A DNA stretch of 64,000 bases from Dialister sp. UBA7295 (GCA_002471975.1 DKQZ01000090.1:9945-73944), one strand, 5' to 3'; counted from the first letter of the stretch, positions 18,889 through 28,367 are shown. Translations and numbers: made by a program. The notes: a model not told the origin generated them from the letters alone.

Positions 18889-20436
18889 ATGATCGACACC
18901 AATGATAGCGAATTCCTGAGCAGAATTGAAGACAAAGCCCTTCTCTCCAAAGTATGCGACGGCAAAGCAGCTGCTGCCATGATTAATCCTGGCGACATCC
19001 TTGGTATTTCCGGTTTTACGCCCTGCGGCTATCCGAAAATCACCATGCATGAACTGGCTGAACGCATGAAAGAAACCCCGTTCCAGGTAGATATCTGGAC
19101 CGGCGCTTCCACCGGTTCCCAGATCGATGGCGAACTGGTTGCTGTAAACGGCGTTCGTAACCGTATGCCATACCAGACCAACGCAAATCTGAGAAAAGCA
19201 ATCAATGCAGGCCAGGTAAACTATTTTGATCTCCACCTGTCCCATGTAGCTCAGCAGGTTCGCGCAGGCTTCTTCACCAACGCTAAAGGTGAACGCGTTT
19301 ACGGACCGGACATTGCAGTAGTAGAAGTATGCAAGATCGGACCGAACGGCGAACTCTACACCACCACTGCAATCGGCAACTCCCCGGTATATGTTGACAC
19401 TGCAAAGAAAGTTATCGTAGAAGTCAACACCACCCAGCCGCTGGGCCTCGTTGGCATGGCTGATATCTACATGAGAAAGAATCCGCCATTCTGTGAACCG
19501 ATTCCGATCGTTCACGCAGGCGACCGTGTAGGCACCCCGTACATTGCTTGCGATCCGGAAAAGATTATCGCTGTAGTTCCATGCGATCTGCCGGATGTTA
19601 CCCGTGCACTGGCTCCGCTCGATGACGACGCTGAAGCAATGGGCAACAACCTCGTAAGCTTCCTGAAGAACGAAGTTGCTCATGGCAGACTTCCGGAAAA
19701 CCTGCTCCCGCTGCAGTCCGGCGTAGGCAACGTTGCAAACGCAGTTATCCATGGCCTCGTTGAATCCGACTTCAAGAACCTTTCCGTATACACCGAAGTT
19801 ATTCAGGATGGCATGTTCGACCTGATTGATAAAGACAAGATCGACATGATTTCCGGTACTTCCCTGTCCCCATCCCCGGACGGACTGAAACGCTTCTATG
19901 CTAACATTGACAAATACAGCAAGAAGATCATCCTTCGTCCACAGGAAATCTCCAACAACGGTGAAGTTGTTCGTCGTATCGGCGTAATCGGCATGAACAC
20001 CGCTCTGGAAATGGATATCTATGGTCACGTTAACTCCACCCATGTAACCGGCACCAAACTGATGAATGGTATCGGCGGCTCCGGTGACTTCGCTCGTAAC
20101 GCATTCCTGTCCTGCTTCTTCTGCCACAGCACCACCAAGGGCGGCAAGATTTCCGCAGTAGTTCCGATGTGCTCTCATGTTGACCACACCGAACATGATA
20201 CCCATGTATTCATTTCTGAACAGGGTGTTGCAGATGTTCGCGGCCTGTCCCCGAAAGAAAGAGCAAAGGTTATCATCAACAACGTTGCTCATCCGTCCTT
20301 CAGAGATCAGCTCATGGACTACTATGAAAGAGCAGTTGCAGCATGCAAAGGCAGCCAGACCCCGCATATCCTCAAAGAAGCATTCAAGTTCCATGAAAGC
20401 CTCGCTGAAACCGGCGATATGCATTTTTCCAAATAA
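18889..20436 (+). CDS. scpC: Succinyl-CoA:acetate/propionate CoA-transferase
   Basis: A 515-residue member of the acetyl-CoA hydrolase/transferase family. The start at 18889 is preferred over an in-frame ATG at 18880 because GGGAGGA then has an 8-base spacing. The catalytic glutamate is expected in SVYTEVIQDGMFD near residue 300, where class I CoA-transferases of this type keep a TEV.QDG pattern. The CoA loop is GVGNVANAV, and GGSGDFARNAF lies near residue 400. With propionyl-CoA as donor it activates succinate and releases propionate, closing the decarboxylation cycle encoded downstream. Codon use is strongly biased, as in highly expressed genes. Substrate specificity is inferred from the neighbours. 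Confidence 0.88.
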   Translation: MIDTNDSEFLSRIEDKALLSKVCDGKAAAAMINPGDILGISGFTPCGYPKITMHELAERMKETPFQVDIWTGASTGSQIDGELVAVNGVRNRMPYQTNANLRKAINAGQVNYFDLHLSHVAQQVRAGFFTNAKGERVYGPDIAVVEVCKIGPNGELYTTTAIGNSPVYVDTAKKVIVEVNTTQPLGLVGMADIYMRKNPPFCEPIPIVHAGDRVGTPYIACDPEKIIAVVPCDLPDVTRALAPLDDDAEAMGNNLVSFLKNEVAHGRLPENLLPLQSGVGNVANAVIHGLVESDFKNLSVYTEVIQDGMFDLIDKDKIDMISGTSLSPSPDGLKRFYANIDKYSKKIILRPQEISNNGEVVRRIGVIGMNTALEMDIYGHVNSTHVTGTKLMNGIGGSGDFARNAFLSCFFCHSTTKGGKISAVVPMCSHVDHTEHDTHVFISEQGVADVRGLSPKERAKVIINNVAHPSFRDQLMDYYERAVAACKGSQTPHILKEAFKFHESLAETGDMHFSK

Positions 20437-20492
20437 TCTGAAATTTGAAGCATCCTAATGCTTTACAAATAATCAGAATATTGTATAATAAC

Positions 20493-20690
20493 CTATGGTG
20501 ATGACTGTCATTTGACAGTGTCATATACATGGGTCTCGCAAGAGTCCGAAAGCTGCTGCAATAAGATTCTGAAAGGAACGCTGCGGCAGCGAAAGGCTTT
20601 GCGGAACCCTGACGGAAACCGATTCGAAAACCGGTGAATGAGAAGAGCGAAAAGCCGCCGTCATCTGTGTGATGAACCGTGTTTCCAGAT
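20493..20690 (+). ncRNA. Candidate structured leader RNA before the split mutase
   Basis: The roughly 290-base gap before the mutase contains no protein gene but many possible stems: GACTGTCA/TGACAGT with a 2-base loop (20502-20520), CTC-GCAA-GAG with a GNRA loop, GCTGC/GCAGC, and GATGAC (20498) with GTCATC (20663) as a possible closing stem. A-rich joints (GGAAACC, GAAAACC, GCGAAAAGCC) resemble riboswitch junctions. It lacks the GCCACTG cobalamin box. It does not match a class I can name. Confidence 0.35.
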
Positions 20691-20726
20691 ATTACATTCT
20701 TACTTTTTTAGGAGGAAGATGAACTC

Positions 20727-22373
20727 ATGTCTAACGAATCCCTGAAAGCTAAACTTGAAAAGTACAATGCTGAATATGCAGCACAGACCGCAAAACATCC
20801 GGAAAGAGTTGGCCTGAAACACAAGAACCTGTACACCCCTCTGGATCTCGAAGGCTTCGACTATGAAAAAGACCTCGGTTTCCCGGGCGAATATCCATAC
20901 ACCCGTGGCGTACAGCCGACCATGTATCGCGGCAAACTCTGGACCATGCGTATGTACGCTGGCTTCGCTACCGCTGAAGAATCCAACAAACGTTATCGTT
21001 ACCTGATTGCAAACGGCGGCTCCGGCCTGTCCTGCGCATTCGACCTTCCAACCCAGATCGGCTATGACTCCGATGATAAGATGGCTGAAGGCGAAGTTGG
21101 TAAAGTAGGCGTTGCTATTGATACCCTGAAGGATATGGAAATCCTGTTCGACCAGATCGACCTGGGCAAAGTTTCCACCTCCATGACCATCAACGCACCG
21201 GCATCCGTACTGCTCGCTATGTACATCGCTGTAGCTGAAAAACAGGGCGTACCGGCTTCCGCACTGCGCGGCACCATTCAGAACGATATTCTGAAGGAAT
21301 ACTCCGCACGCGGCACCTACATTTTCCCGGTTAAACCGTCCATGCGTCTGATTACCAACATTTTCGAATACTGCTCCAAGAACGTACCGAAGTGGAACAC
21401 CATTTCCATTTCCGGCTACCACATCCGTGAAGCAGGCTCCACCGCTGCTCAGGAAGTTGCATTCACCATTGCCGATGGTATCGCATACATCGAAGCAGCT
21501 CTGAAAGCTGGCATGCATGTTGACCAGTTCGCTCCACGTCTGTCCTTCTTCTGGAACGCTCACAACAACGTACTCGAAGAAGTTGCTAAATTCCGTGCAT
21601 CCCGTCGTCTGTGGGCTTCCATTCTGAAGGAAAGATTCCATGCAGAAAACCCGAAGTCCCTGAAACTCCGTTTCCACACCCAGACCGCTGGCTCCATGCT
21701 GACCGCTCAGCAGCCGAACAACAACATCGTTCGTGTTGCTCTGCAGACCGCAGCAGCAGTAATGGGCGGAACCCAGTCCCTGCACACCAACTCCCGTGAT
21801 GAAGCTCTGGCTCTCCCGACCACTGAATCCGTAACCATCGCTCTCCGTACCCAGCAGATCGTTGCTTACGAATCCGGCCTGGCTGACGTAATCGATCCAC
21901 TCGGCGGTTCCTACTATGTAGAAGCTATGACCAATGCTATCGAAGCTGAAGCTAAAGAATACATCCGCAAGATTGATGAAATGGGCGGCGCTGTAGAAGC
22001 TATTGATAAAGGCTACATCCAGAAAGAAATTCAGGATTCTGCTTATGCTTGGCAGATGTCCGTTGAATCCGGCGAAAGAACCATCGTCGGCGTCAACAAG
22101 TTCACCATGGAAGAACCACCGGTTCAGGGCCTGCTGAAGGTTGATGCATCCGCTGGCGTATTCCAGAAGAACAAACTCGCTAAAGTTAAGGCTGAACGCG
22201 ACAACGCAAAAGTTCAGGAAGAACTGAAGAAGCTCGAAGTTGCAGCTGCTGACGAATCCGTAAACCTGATGCCAGTCATCCTCGACTGCGTACGCGCTTA
22301 CTGCTCCGAAGGCGAAATCTGCGGCGTTCTGCGTAAAGTATTCGGCGAATACAAACCGCACAACACTCTTTAA
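20727..22373 (+). CDS. mcmA: Methylmalonyl-CoA mutase, catalytic subunit (archaeal-type, split)
   Basis: A 548-residue catalytic TIM-barrel subunit without the C-terminal B12 domain, which is a separate gene 60 bases downstream. It matches the split mutases of archaea and some anaerobes: [20 protein letters not shown] near residue 62 in shortened form, [38 protein letters not shown] (the conserved His of the cobalamin-facing site) and [16 protein letters not shown]. The PTMY segment is of the methylmalonyl rather than the isobutyryl type. It interconverts succinyl-CoA and (R)-methylmalonyl-CoA with adenosylcobalamin. AGGAGGAAGATG precedes the start. A second mutase of different architecture is encoded at 29382-33858. 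Confidence 0.92.
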   Translation: MSNESLKAKLEKYNAEYAAQTAKHPERVGLKHKNLYTPLDLEGFDYEKDLGFPGEYPYTRGVQPTMYRGKLWTMRMYAGFATAEESNKRYRYLIANGGSGLSCAFDLPTQIGYDSDDKMAEGEVGKVGVAIDTLKDMEILFDQIDLGKVSTSMTINAPASVLLAMYIAVAEKQGVPASALRGTIQNDILKEYSARGTYIFPVKPSMRLITNIFEYCSKNVPKWNTISISGYHIREAGSTAAQEVAFTIADGIAYIEAALKAGMHVDQFAPRLSFFWNAHNNVLEEVAKFRASRRLWASILKERFHAENPKSLKLRFHTQTAGSMLTAQQPNNNIVRVALQTAAAVMGGTQSLHTNSRDEALALPTTESVTIALRTQQIVAYESGLADVIDPLGGSYYVEAMTNAIEAEAKEYIRKIDEMGGAVEAIDKGYIQKEIQDSAYAWQMSVESGERTIVGVNKFTMEEPPVQGLLKVDASAGVFQKNKLAKVKAERDNAKVQEELKKLEVAAADESVNLMPVILDCVRAYCSEGEICGVLRKVFGEYKPHNTL

Positions 22374-22433
22374 TTCATAACTGAATTTCAGACATCGAAT
22401 CTTAGACATATACTTTCTTGGAGGTAATCTATA

Positions 22434-22823
22434 ATGGCAATTAGAGTTCTCGTAGCAAAACCGGGCCTTGATGGACATGATCGTGGTGCAAAAGTTATCG
22501 CTCGTGCACTCCGCGATGCTGGTATGGAAGTTATTTACACCGGTCTTCGTCAGACCGTTGCTCAGATCGTTGAAGCAGCTGATGCAGAAGACGTTGATGT
22601 AGTAGCTCTGTCCCTGCTCTCCGGCGCTCACAACACCCTTTTCCCGGAAGTTGTTGAAGCACTGAAAGCTAAAGGAATGGGCGACGTTCTGGTTATCGGC
22701 GGCGGCGTAATCCCTGCTGGCGATATCCCGGGCCTCAAAGAAGCTGGCGTAAAGGCTATCTTCACCCCTGGCACCCCAACCACTGAAGTTATCAACTTCA
22801 TCAAAGAAAACGTTAACAAATAA
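22434..22823 (+). CDS. mcmB: Methylmalonyl-CoA mutase, cobalamin-binding subunit
   Basis: A 129-residue B12-binding Rossmann-like domain. The cobalt-ligand motif DxHxxG is present as DGHDRGAK near residue 15, followed by SLLSG in the nucleotide-tail cleft and GGGVIPAGD near residue 100. It completes the split mutase whose catalytic subunit is encoded directly upstream. The length equals the C-terminal domain of single-chain mutases. GGAGG precedes the ATG. Confidence 0.94.
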   Translation: MAIRVLVAKPGLDGHDRGAKVIARALRDAGMEVIYTGLRQTVAQIVEAADAEDVDVVALSLLSGAHNTLFPEVVEALKAKGMGDVLVIGGGVIPAGDIPGLKEAGVKAIFTPGTPTTEVINFIKENVNK

Positions 22824-22869
22824 TCAGACTTATCTGGTCATTTAATACGGTAGTTGTAATGTAGCTGCC

Positions 22870-22896
22870 CGGGACCGGGAGGACTCCCGGCCCCGG
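22870..22896 (+). terminator. GC-rich hairpin between mcmB and meaB
   Basis: GGGACCGGGAG pairs with CTCCCGGCCCC. The tail is only moderately T-rich, so it may reduce rather than end transcription into meaB. Confidence 0.5.
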
Positions 22897-22948
22897 CACT
22901 ATATTATTTCTATATTACTTACTCTTCGAAAAGGCGGTGTATCTATCC

Positions 22949-23887
22949 ATGGAATTTTCTATGAAAGACTTTTGGAATGGAAACAGACGTGCCTTAGCGA
23001 GAGCAATTACCATCGTTGAAGACGAACGGGATGGATTTGAAGATATCATGAAAGATATCTATCATCATACCGGTCGTGCACAGGTCATCGGTATTACTGG
23101 TGCACCTGGTGCGGGTAAGAGCACACTGTCAGATGCCCTGATTAAGAAGTTCCGTCAACAGGGTAAAACTGTAGGTATCGTTGCTGTCGATCCTACCTCT
23201 CCATTCTCCGGCGGCGCCATTCTTGGCGACCGTATCAGAATGAACGATCTGACCTTGGATAAGGGTGTTTATATCCGTAGTATGGGCACGCGCGGCAGCC
23301 TTGGCGGCCTTTCCCGCAAAACTGCTGATGCGGTTAAACTGATGGATGCTTTCGGCTTCGATGTAATCTTCATCGAAACAGTAGGCGTAGGACAGTCAGA
23401 AGTAGATATCGTTAAAAACGCGGATACAACACTTGTTGTGCTCGTACCTGGACTAGGTGACGATATTCAGGCTATTAAAGCAGGTATCCTTGAAATTGGT
23501 GACGTATTCGTCATTAATAAATGCGACCGCGACGGCGCAGATCGTTTGAATGTAGAAATCGAAATGATGCTCGACCTGGGCGAAGCCCAGAACTGGCGTC
23601 CTCCGATTGAAAGAACGATCGCGAACAAAGACCAGGGTGTAGAAGATGTAGTAGCAGCCCTGGGTGATCATCGCAAGTATCTGGAGGAATCCGGCATTCT
23701 TGAAGAACGCAGACGCGAGAGAGCAAGAAGCGAAATGCTTGAGATGATTCACGACCGCATTTCCCGTAAGATCGAGAATGATATCGCGAACACGGGTGAA
23801 TTTGCTGACTACGTGGAGAAAGTCTTTGAACGTGAAACTGATCCGTTCACAGTCGTTGATTCCATCGTAGGCAATATATTCAAATAA
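22949..23887 (+). CDS. meaB: Mutase-associated GTPase MeaB (ArgK family), copy 1
   Basis: A 312-residue G3E-type GTPase. Walker A is GAPGAGKST near residue 50, the switch region has DPTSPFSGGAILGDRIRM, Walker B lies in IFIETVGVGQSE, and the base-specifying NKCD motif is present. MeaB guards methylmalonyl-CoA mutase, controlling loading of adenosylcobalamin and expelling damaged cofactor. The ATG at 22949 is used because AAAGGCGG lies about 12 bases upstream; a GTG at 22937 and an ATG at 22961 are possible too. Codon use here is less biased than in its neighbours. A second meaB lies at 33870. Confidence 0.92.
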   Translation: MEFSMKDFWNGNRRALARAITIVEDERDGFEDIMKDIYHHTGRAQVIGITGAPGAGKSTLSDALIKKFRQQGKTVGIVAVDPTSPFSGGAILGDRIRMNDLTLDKGVYIRSMGTRGSLGGLSRKTADAVKLMDAFGFDVIFIETVGVGQSEVDIVKNADTTLVVLVPGLGDDIQAIKAGILEIGDVFVINKCDRDGADRLNVEIEMMLDLGEAQNWRPPIERTIANKDQGVEDVVAALGDHRKYLEESGILEERRRERARSEMLEMIHDRISRKIENDIANTGEFADYVEKVFERETDPFTVVDSIVGNIFK

Positions 23888-23906
23888 TTTTAAAGGAGGA
23901 GTTATT

Positions 23907-24359
23907 ATGGCATTTAAAGTTTTAACTGTCGATCATGTTGGCGTAGCTGTTAAAGATCTCCAGAAGATTAAACAGCAGATGAAAGACATTTTCGGCCTCG
24001 AACCTTCTCTGCCGGATGAAACCGTAGAAGAACAGCATGTAACCACCAGCTTCTACAAACCATCCGCTCAGACCGAAGCTTGCGAACTCGAATTCCTGGG
24101 TTCCACCACTCCGGACGGCCCGATCGCTCGTTTCATCGAAAAAGCTAACGGCGGCAAGAACGGCTTCCAGCATGTAGCACTTCGCGTTGACGACATCGTA
24201 GCATGCCTCGCTGATCTGCAGGCTAAAGAAGTTCCGCTCATCGACAAGAAGTACCGCGTTGGTGCAGGCGGCTGCCACATCGCATTCCTGCATCCAAAAG
24301 CAACCGGCCTTCTGCTGGAACTGACTGAACGTCCCGGCGGCCCATCCTTCAAAGCTTAA
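23907..24359 (+). CDS. mce: Methylmalonyl-CoA epimerase
   Basis: A 150-residue vicinal-oxygen-chelate protein, normal length for the family. Metal ligands are visible as the His in VDHVGVAVKD near residue 10, a Gln/His pair in EEQHVTT, the His in FQHVALRVDD near residue 88 and the Glu in LLLELTERPGG near the end. It converts (R)- to (S)-methylmalonyl-CoA, the link between mutase and decarboxylase. A textbook AAAGGAGGA site precedes it. A hairpin GATTTACCC/GGGTAAATC follows at 24376-24398. Confidence 0.95.
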   Translation: MAFKVLTVDHVGVAVKDLQKIKQQMKDIFGLEPSLPDETVEEQHVTTSFYKPSAQTEACELEFLGSTTPDGPIARFIEKANGGKNGFQHVALRVDDIVACLADLQAKEVPLIDKKYRVGAGGCHIAFLHPKATGLLLELTERPGGPSFKA

Positions 24360-24441
24360 TTTGAACGATGGTATATGATTTACCCATTCGGGTAAATCAT
24401 CCCCCCCTAGGGGGATCCCTAGAATTTTTGGAGGTGTAAGA

Positions 24442-25971
24442 ATGGCAACTGTTGCAGAAAGAATTGAACTTCTCCACAAAAACCTCGCGCATGTAGAGGC
24501 TATGGGTGGGGAAAAACGTGTTGAAAAACAGCATGCAAAAGGCAAACTGACCGCTCGTGAAAGACTTGCTCTTCTGTTTGATGAAGGCACTTTCGTTGAA
24601 GTCAATGCCCTTGTTAAATCCCGCTGCCACAACTTCGGCCAGGAAAAGAAAGATCTTCCTGGTGAAGGTGTAGTAACCGGTTATGGTACCGTAGAAGGCA
24701 GACTCGTATTTGCATTTGCTCAGGACTTCACCGTTGAAGGCGGCTCCCTCGGCGAAATGCACGCAGCTAAAATCGTTCACGTAAACGAACTGGCTCTCAA
24801 AGTCGGTGCTCCTTGCGTAGGCCTGAACGATTCCGGCGGAGCTCGTATTCAGGAAGCAGTAGATGCTCTCTCTGGCTACGGCAAGATTTTCTGGTGCAAC
24901 ACCATTGCATCCGGCGTTATTCCTCAGATTTCCGCTATCATGGGACCATCTGCAGGCGGCGCTGTTTATTCCCCGGCTCTGACCGACTTTATCTACATGG
25001 TAGATAAGACCTCTCAGATGTTCCTGACCGGCCCGGCAGTAGTTGAATCTGTAACCGGTGAAAAGATCACCGCTGAAGCTCTCGGCGGCGCTAAGACCCA
25101 CAACACCACCTCCGGTGTTGCTCAGTTCAGAGCTAAGAACGACGAAGACTGCATTAAACAGATTCGTTATCTGCTCTCCTTCCTGCCTTCCAACAACATG
25201 GAAGACGCTCCAATCGTTGAAACTGGCGATGATCCGACCAGAACCGATCCGGCTCTCGACACCCTCATGCCAGAAAACTCCAACGCTCCGTACAACATGT
25301 ACGATGTAATTAAATCCATTGTCGATAATGGCGAATACTACGATGTAGCTAAAGAATGGGCAAAGAACATCATCACCTGCTTCGCTCGTATGGACGGACA
25401 GTCTGTTGGTATCATTGCTAACCAGCCGGCATTCATGGCAGGCTGCCTTGACTACAACGCATCCGATAAAGCAGCTCGTTTCATTCGTTTCTGCGACTGC
25501 TTCAACATTCCGGTTCTTAACGTTGTCGATGTTCCAGGGTTCCTCCCGGGCCGTCAGCAGGAATATGCCGGCGTAATTCGTCACGGCGCTAAGATGCTGT
25601 TCGCATACTGCGAAGCTACCGTTCCGAAGATCACCATGATTCTCCGTAAAGCTTACGGCGGCTCCTACATCGCTATGTGCTCCCGTGAACAGGGCGCTGA
25701 CCAGGTATTTGCTTGGCCAACCGCTGAAATCGCTGTAATGGGACCTGCAGGCGCAGCTAACATCATCTTCAAGAAAGATCCACAGAAAGAACAGCGTACA
25801 AAGGAATATGTAGACGAATTCGCTACTCCTTACAAAGCTGCAGAACGCGGCTATGTAGACGCAGTTATCGATCCGAGAAACACTCGTCCAACAATCATCA
25901 ATGCACTGAAGATGCTTGCTTCCAAGCACGAAGTACATCCGGCAAAGAAACACGGCAACATTCCGCTGTAA
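24442..25971 (+). CDS. mmdA: Methylmalonyl-CoA decarboxylase, alpha (carboxyltransferase) subunit
   Basis: A 509-residue carboxyltransferase of the acyl-CoA carboxylase beta family. The N-terminal half carries QHAKGKLTARERL near residue 30 and the oxyanion segment GPSAGGAVYSPALTDF near residue 172. The C-terminal half has DVPGFLPGRQQEY near residue 364, KAYGGSYIAM and MGPAGAANIIF. It moves the carboxyl group of (S)-methylmalonyl-CoA to the biotin on the carrier subunit encoded downstream, leaving propionyl-CoA. Placement with delta and carrier genes favours the Na+-pumping decarboxylase over a plain carboxylase. Confidence 0.93.
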   Translation: MATVAERIELLHKNLAHVEAMGGEKRVEKQHAKGKLTARERLALLFDEGTFVEVNALVKSRCHNFGQEKKDLPGEGVVTGYGTVEGRLVFAFAQDFTVEGGSLGEMHAAKIVHVNELALKVGAPCVGLNDSGGARIQEAVDALSGYGKIFWCNTIASGVIPQISAIMGPSAGGAVYSPALTDFIYMVDKTSQMFLTGPAVVESVTGEKITAEALGGAKTHNTTSGVAQFRAKNDEDCIKQIRYLLSFLPSNNMEDAPIVETGDDPTRTDPALDTLMPENSNAPYNMYDVIKSIVDNGEYYDVAKEWAKNIITCFARMDGQSVGIIANQPAFMAGCLDYNASDKAARFIRFCDCFNIPVLNVVDVPGFLPGRQQEYAGVIRHGAKMLFAYCEATVPKITMILRKAYGGSYIAMCSREQGADQVFAWPTAEIAVMGPAGAANIIFKKDPQKEQRTKEYVDEFATPYKAAERGYVDAVIDPRNTRPTIINALKMLASKHEVHPAKKHGNIPL

Positions 25972-26011
25972 TATTTGCTGCTTAAATCACTAATTGAAAG
26001 GATGGGTACAG

Positions 26012-26326
26012 ATGGGTAACGACACAGTTATGTATATCGCAGTTGCAGGCCTTGTTGTGGCTGTAATTGCCCTGATCATGATCTGGCAGGTACGTTCATC
26101 TCTCAATCAGTCCGCAGCACCGGCACCGGCCGCAGCTCCCAAGAAACCAGTTGCAGCTCCGAAGGCAGCAGCTCCAGCTGCTGACAATGGTGCAGTCGTA
26201 GCAGCAATTGCTGCTGCTATCGTTGCTATGGGTGGCGGCGAAATCGTCTCCATCCGTCCGGCAGCTAGACCTGGCTGGACCTCTGCTTCCCGCATTGCAG
26301 GTGTAGCTGGTTCCCAGCAGTTCTAA
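26012..26326 (+). CDS. mmdD: Methylmalonyl-CoA decarboxylase, delta subunit
   Basis: A 104-residue membrane-anchored protein of the OadG/MmdD kind. One N-terminal transmembrane helix (MYIAVAGLVVAVIALIMIW), an Ala/Pro/Lys linker, then a C-terminal helix-forming AAIAAAIVAMGGG and a SIRPAARPGW motif typical of the family. It holds the complex together at the membrane. The ATG at 26012 is preferred because GAAAGGA lies 9 bases upstream; a TTG 18 bases earlier would add six residues. Confidence 0.85.
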   Translation: MGNDTVMYIAVAGLVVAVIALIMIWQVRSSLNQSAAPAPAAAPKKPVAAPKAAAPAADNGAVVAAIAAAIVAMGGGEIVSIRPAARPGWTSASRIAGVAGSQQF

Positions 26327-26364
26327 TTGAAAGTTGAACTATCAATCATTTAGGAGGAAAGACA

Positions 26365-26793
26365 ATGAGAAAATTTACTGTAACAGTTAACGGCCAGAAA
26401 TACGACGTAGTAGTAGAAGACGGCGGCGCAGCAGCAGCAGCTCCGGCTCCGGCAGCAGCTCCGGCTCCGAAAGCAGCTCCAGCTCCGGCAGCAGCTCCAG
26501 CACCGGCTCCGGCTCCAGCACCGGCTCCGGCTCCAGCTCCAGCTCCAGCTCCAGCTCCGGCTGCAGCTCCTGCAGGCGCAGGCGAATCCGTAGAAGCTCC
26601 GATGCCGGGCAAAGTAATCCGCATCAACAAACACGTTGGCGATGCAGTTGCTTCCGGCGACGAAGTTCTGGTTCTCGAAGCTATGAAGATGGGCAACCCG
26701 ATCATGGCTCCGTGCGATGGCAAGGTTACCTCCATGCAGGTTTCCGAAGGCCAGTCCGTACAGGGCGGCGATCCGCTGTTCACCGTTGGCTAA
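26365..26793 (+). CDS. mmdC: Methylmalonyl-CoA decarboxylase, biotin carrier subunit (gamma)
   Basis: A 142-residue biotin carrier. A short N-terminal beta segment (KFTVTVNGQKYDVVVED) is followed by about 50 residues of almost pure Ala-Pro repeats, a flexible swinging arm. The biotinyl domain follows, with the acceptor Lys in LEAMKMGNPI near residue 108. It shuttles carboxylate from the alpha subunit to the membrane beta subunit. No beta-subunit gene follows; a strong terminator lies 30 bases after the stop. The Ala-Pro codons make a GC-rich repetitive stretch at 26430-26580. Confidence 0.93.
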   Translation: MRKFTVTVNGQKYDVVVEDGGAAAAAPAPAAAPAPKAAPAPAAAPAPAPAPAPAPAPAPAPAPAPAAAPAGAGESVEAPMPGKVIRINKHVGDAVASGDEVLVLEAMKMGNPIMAPCDGKVTSMQVSEGQSVQGGDPLFTVG

Positions 26794-26823
26794 TTCCTAT
26801 CCGGAATCTGCTTGAACAGTCTG

Positions 26824-26887
26824 AAAAAGGCAGTGCGAAAGCACTGCCTTTTTTGTTGTAATGAAACCCCCGGATAGTCCGGGGGTT
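26824..26887 (+). terminator. Two consecutive hairpins ending the mmd operon
   Basis: AAAAAGGCAGTGC-GAAA-GCACTGCCTTTTTT (26824-26856) is a textbook terminator. A second stem ACCCCCGGA/TCCGGGGGT follows at 26866-26886 and may belong to the IS200 end. Confidence 0.9.
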
Positions 26888-27600
26888 CAGTAATAGCTTT
26901 AGCGGTGATTTTCCAAAGACTAAACAAAAAACCATGATATAGAATATGGTCATGCGGTCGCAGGCTGCCTTATCAATTCATATATTCAGAAGGTTTTTTA
27001 CATGAGATCAAAAGAGTATGATCAAAATCATCTCAATGACTTTAATACTCTATCACACATCATGGAATGGTAAGTACCATATAGTATTCCCATCCAAATA
27101 TAAACGGAAAGCATTTTACGGAAAAAGAAGAGCAGAAATAGGGAAATTTTTAAGAGAGTTATGTATGTGGAAAGGTGTAAATTTAATAGAGGGAGAAGCA
27201 TGTCCGGATCATATTCATCTATTGGTGGAAATACTGCCCAAATTGAGTATATCCAAATTTATGGGATTTCTGAAAGGGAAAAGCAGCATAATCATATTTG
27301 AGAAATGGGGAGATGTAAAATTCAAATACAGGAATAGGCAATTTTGGTGCAGAGAATATTATGTGGACAGGGTTTGAAAGAACGAGAAGATGATAGCAAA
27401 ATTTATCCAAAACCAATTAAGAACGGATGAGGAAGAAGACGTAGAAGGGGACTTATTTGATCCGTTCACGAGTCGCAGGCGATAATATGCAAGTGACAGA
27501 AGCACAAGCGCGTTAACGCGCAGCCAGTAGTAAAAAGCCTTTTGGCCGCATGTGAAGAACCACCCGCTATGCTGGTGGATATCTTTTTTATCATTTTTCT
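26888..27600 (+). mobile_element. IS200-like element, decayed
   Basis: Around the broken tnpA lie subterminal hairpins of the kind IS200 elements use instead of inverted repeats: an imperfect stem around TGCGGTCGCAGGCTGCC upstream (26953-26970) and CCACCCGCTATGCTGGTGG downstream (27560-27580). The exact ends cannot be fixed from one copy. Confidence 0.6.
27002..27485 (+). pseudogene. tnpA: IS200-type transposase TnpA, inactivated
   Basis: The gene reads as a Y1 transposase of the IS200/IS605 family: WNGKYHIVFPSKYKRK, the HUH motif in CPDHIHLLVE, FMGFLKGKSS, and a C-terminal Tyr in REYYVDRV. Two lesions are visible. The first 18 or so codons (from ATG 27002) lie in another frame than the rest; loss of one CA from a CACACA run near 27056 would explain it. 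An in-frame TGA at 27375 stands where relatives have Gly, after which the frame continues with NEKMIAKFIQNQL to a TAA at 27483. No IS605 tnpB accompanies it. It is not functional as read. Confidence 0.85.
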
Positions 27601-28340
27601 TAAGTATATGATGGTTTTACTACACCGCCTTTGGCTATTACATTATGTTTGAATGATTATGACAGGAAATATTTACCACCATTTTGGGAATATCGGTATA
27701 ATGATCCGGGAAGTTGATGATTGACCTTTTGTGGTCAGGTTTCTTCTGGTTCGTTTATTTTACAGGTACCATAGGTAACAGGATTTTTTTATGGGTCTCT
27801 CTATCCTGAACAGTTATAGCAGCTCATTGTGAATTATGTATTTCTATCTGCGCTTTCAAATCCCATATGGGGGAATCCTCAGGGGTATATTCCTGAAAGT
27901 ATGGTGCATATATTCTAAAATATCATTTTGTACATTTCTTTTTTTGAATGTTTCAAACTTTCCCTGATTACCCGGATCGGCTATTTCGGTGACTTATTAT
28001 TTTTTGGATACAGCAGTTTTTCTGCTTACGGATTACTCATTCCATTGCCTCTTTCGTAACACTCCTGTATTGTGGCAGGAGAATTTTCTTCTATCTCATC
28101 GTATTTTACAACGAATGAACAGGATTATATCATGGAAAGCAGATTATTATATTTCTAAGTATAGTGGAACGGTAATGGGATTAGGGACCCGTTTACATGA
28201 ATCCGTTGGACTGCATCTGGTTAGTTTCGTGAAAGTCGGCTAGCTTGACAGGTATTCAAAATTTCCATAGAAACATATTAAAATAAAAAGACTGTGGCCA
28301 ATTATGATGGCACAGTCCTTTTAGCTGTTATTTTTATTTT
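27601..28340. other. AT-rich gene-free stretch
   Basis: About 740 bases without a convincing gene. An 84-codon frame at 27989-28243 has no ribosome site or recognisable domain. A hairpin AAAAAGACTGTG/CACAGTCCTTTT at 28287-28321 could terminate transcripts from either side. It may hold eroded mobile DNA next to the IS200 remnant. Confidence 0.5.
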
Positions 28341-28367
28341 ATATTACAGGTTCCCCTTTTGAAGCGG

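Noticed and set aside
20493..20690. Cobalamin or c-di-GMP (GEMM) riboswitch upstream of the split mutase
   Set aside because: The cobalamin core GCCACTG is missing. GGAAACC and GCGAAAAGCC only loosely resemble GEMM motifs. Kept as an unassigned candidate RNA.
26350..26783. Gly/Ala- and Ser/Arg/Cys-rich frames on the minus strand opposite mmdC
   Set aside because: They are the reverse reading of the Ala-Pro linker codons, not genes.
27375..27377. TGA read as tryptophan or selenocysteine in the IS200 transposase
   Set aside because: Relatives have Gly at this position and all other genes here use TGA only as a stop, so it is a nonsense change.
27989..28243. An 84-codon frame in the AT-rich region after the IS200 remnant
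   Set aside because: No ribosome site, no domain, and composition like the surrounding non-coding DNA.
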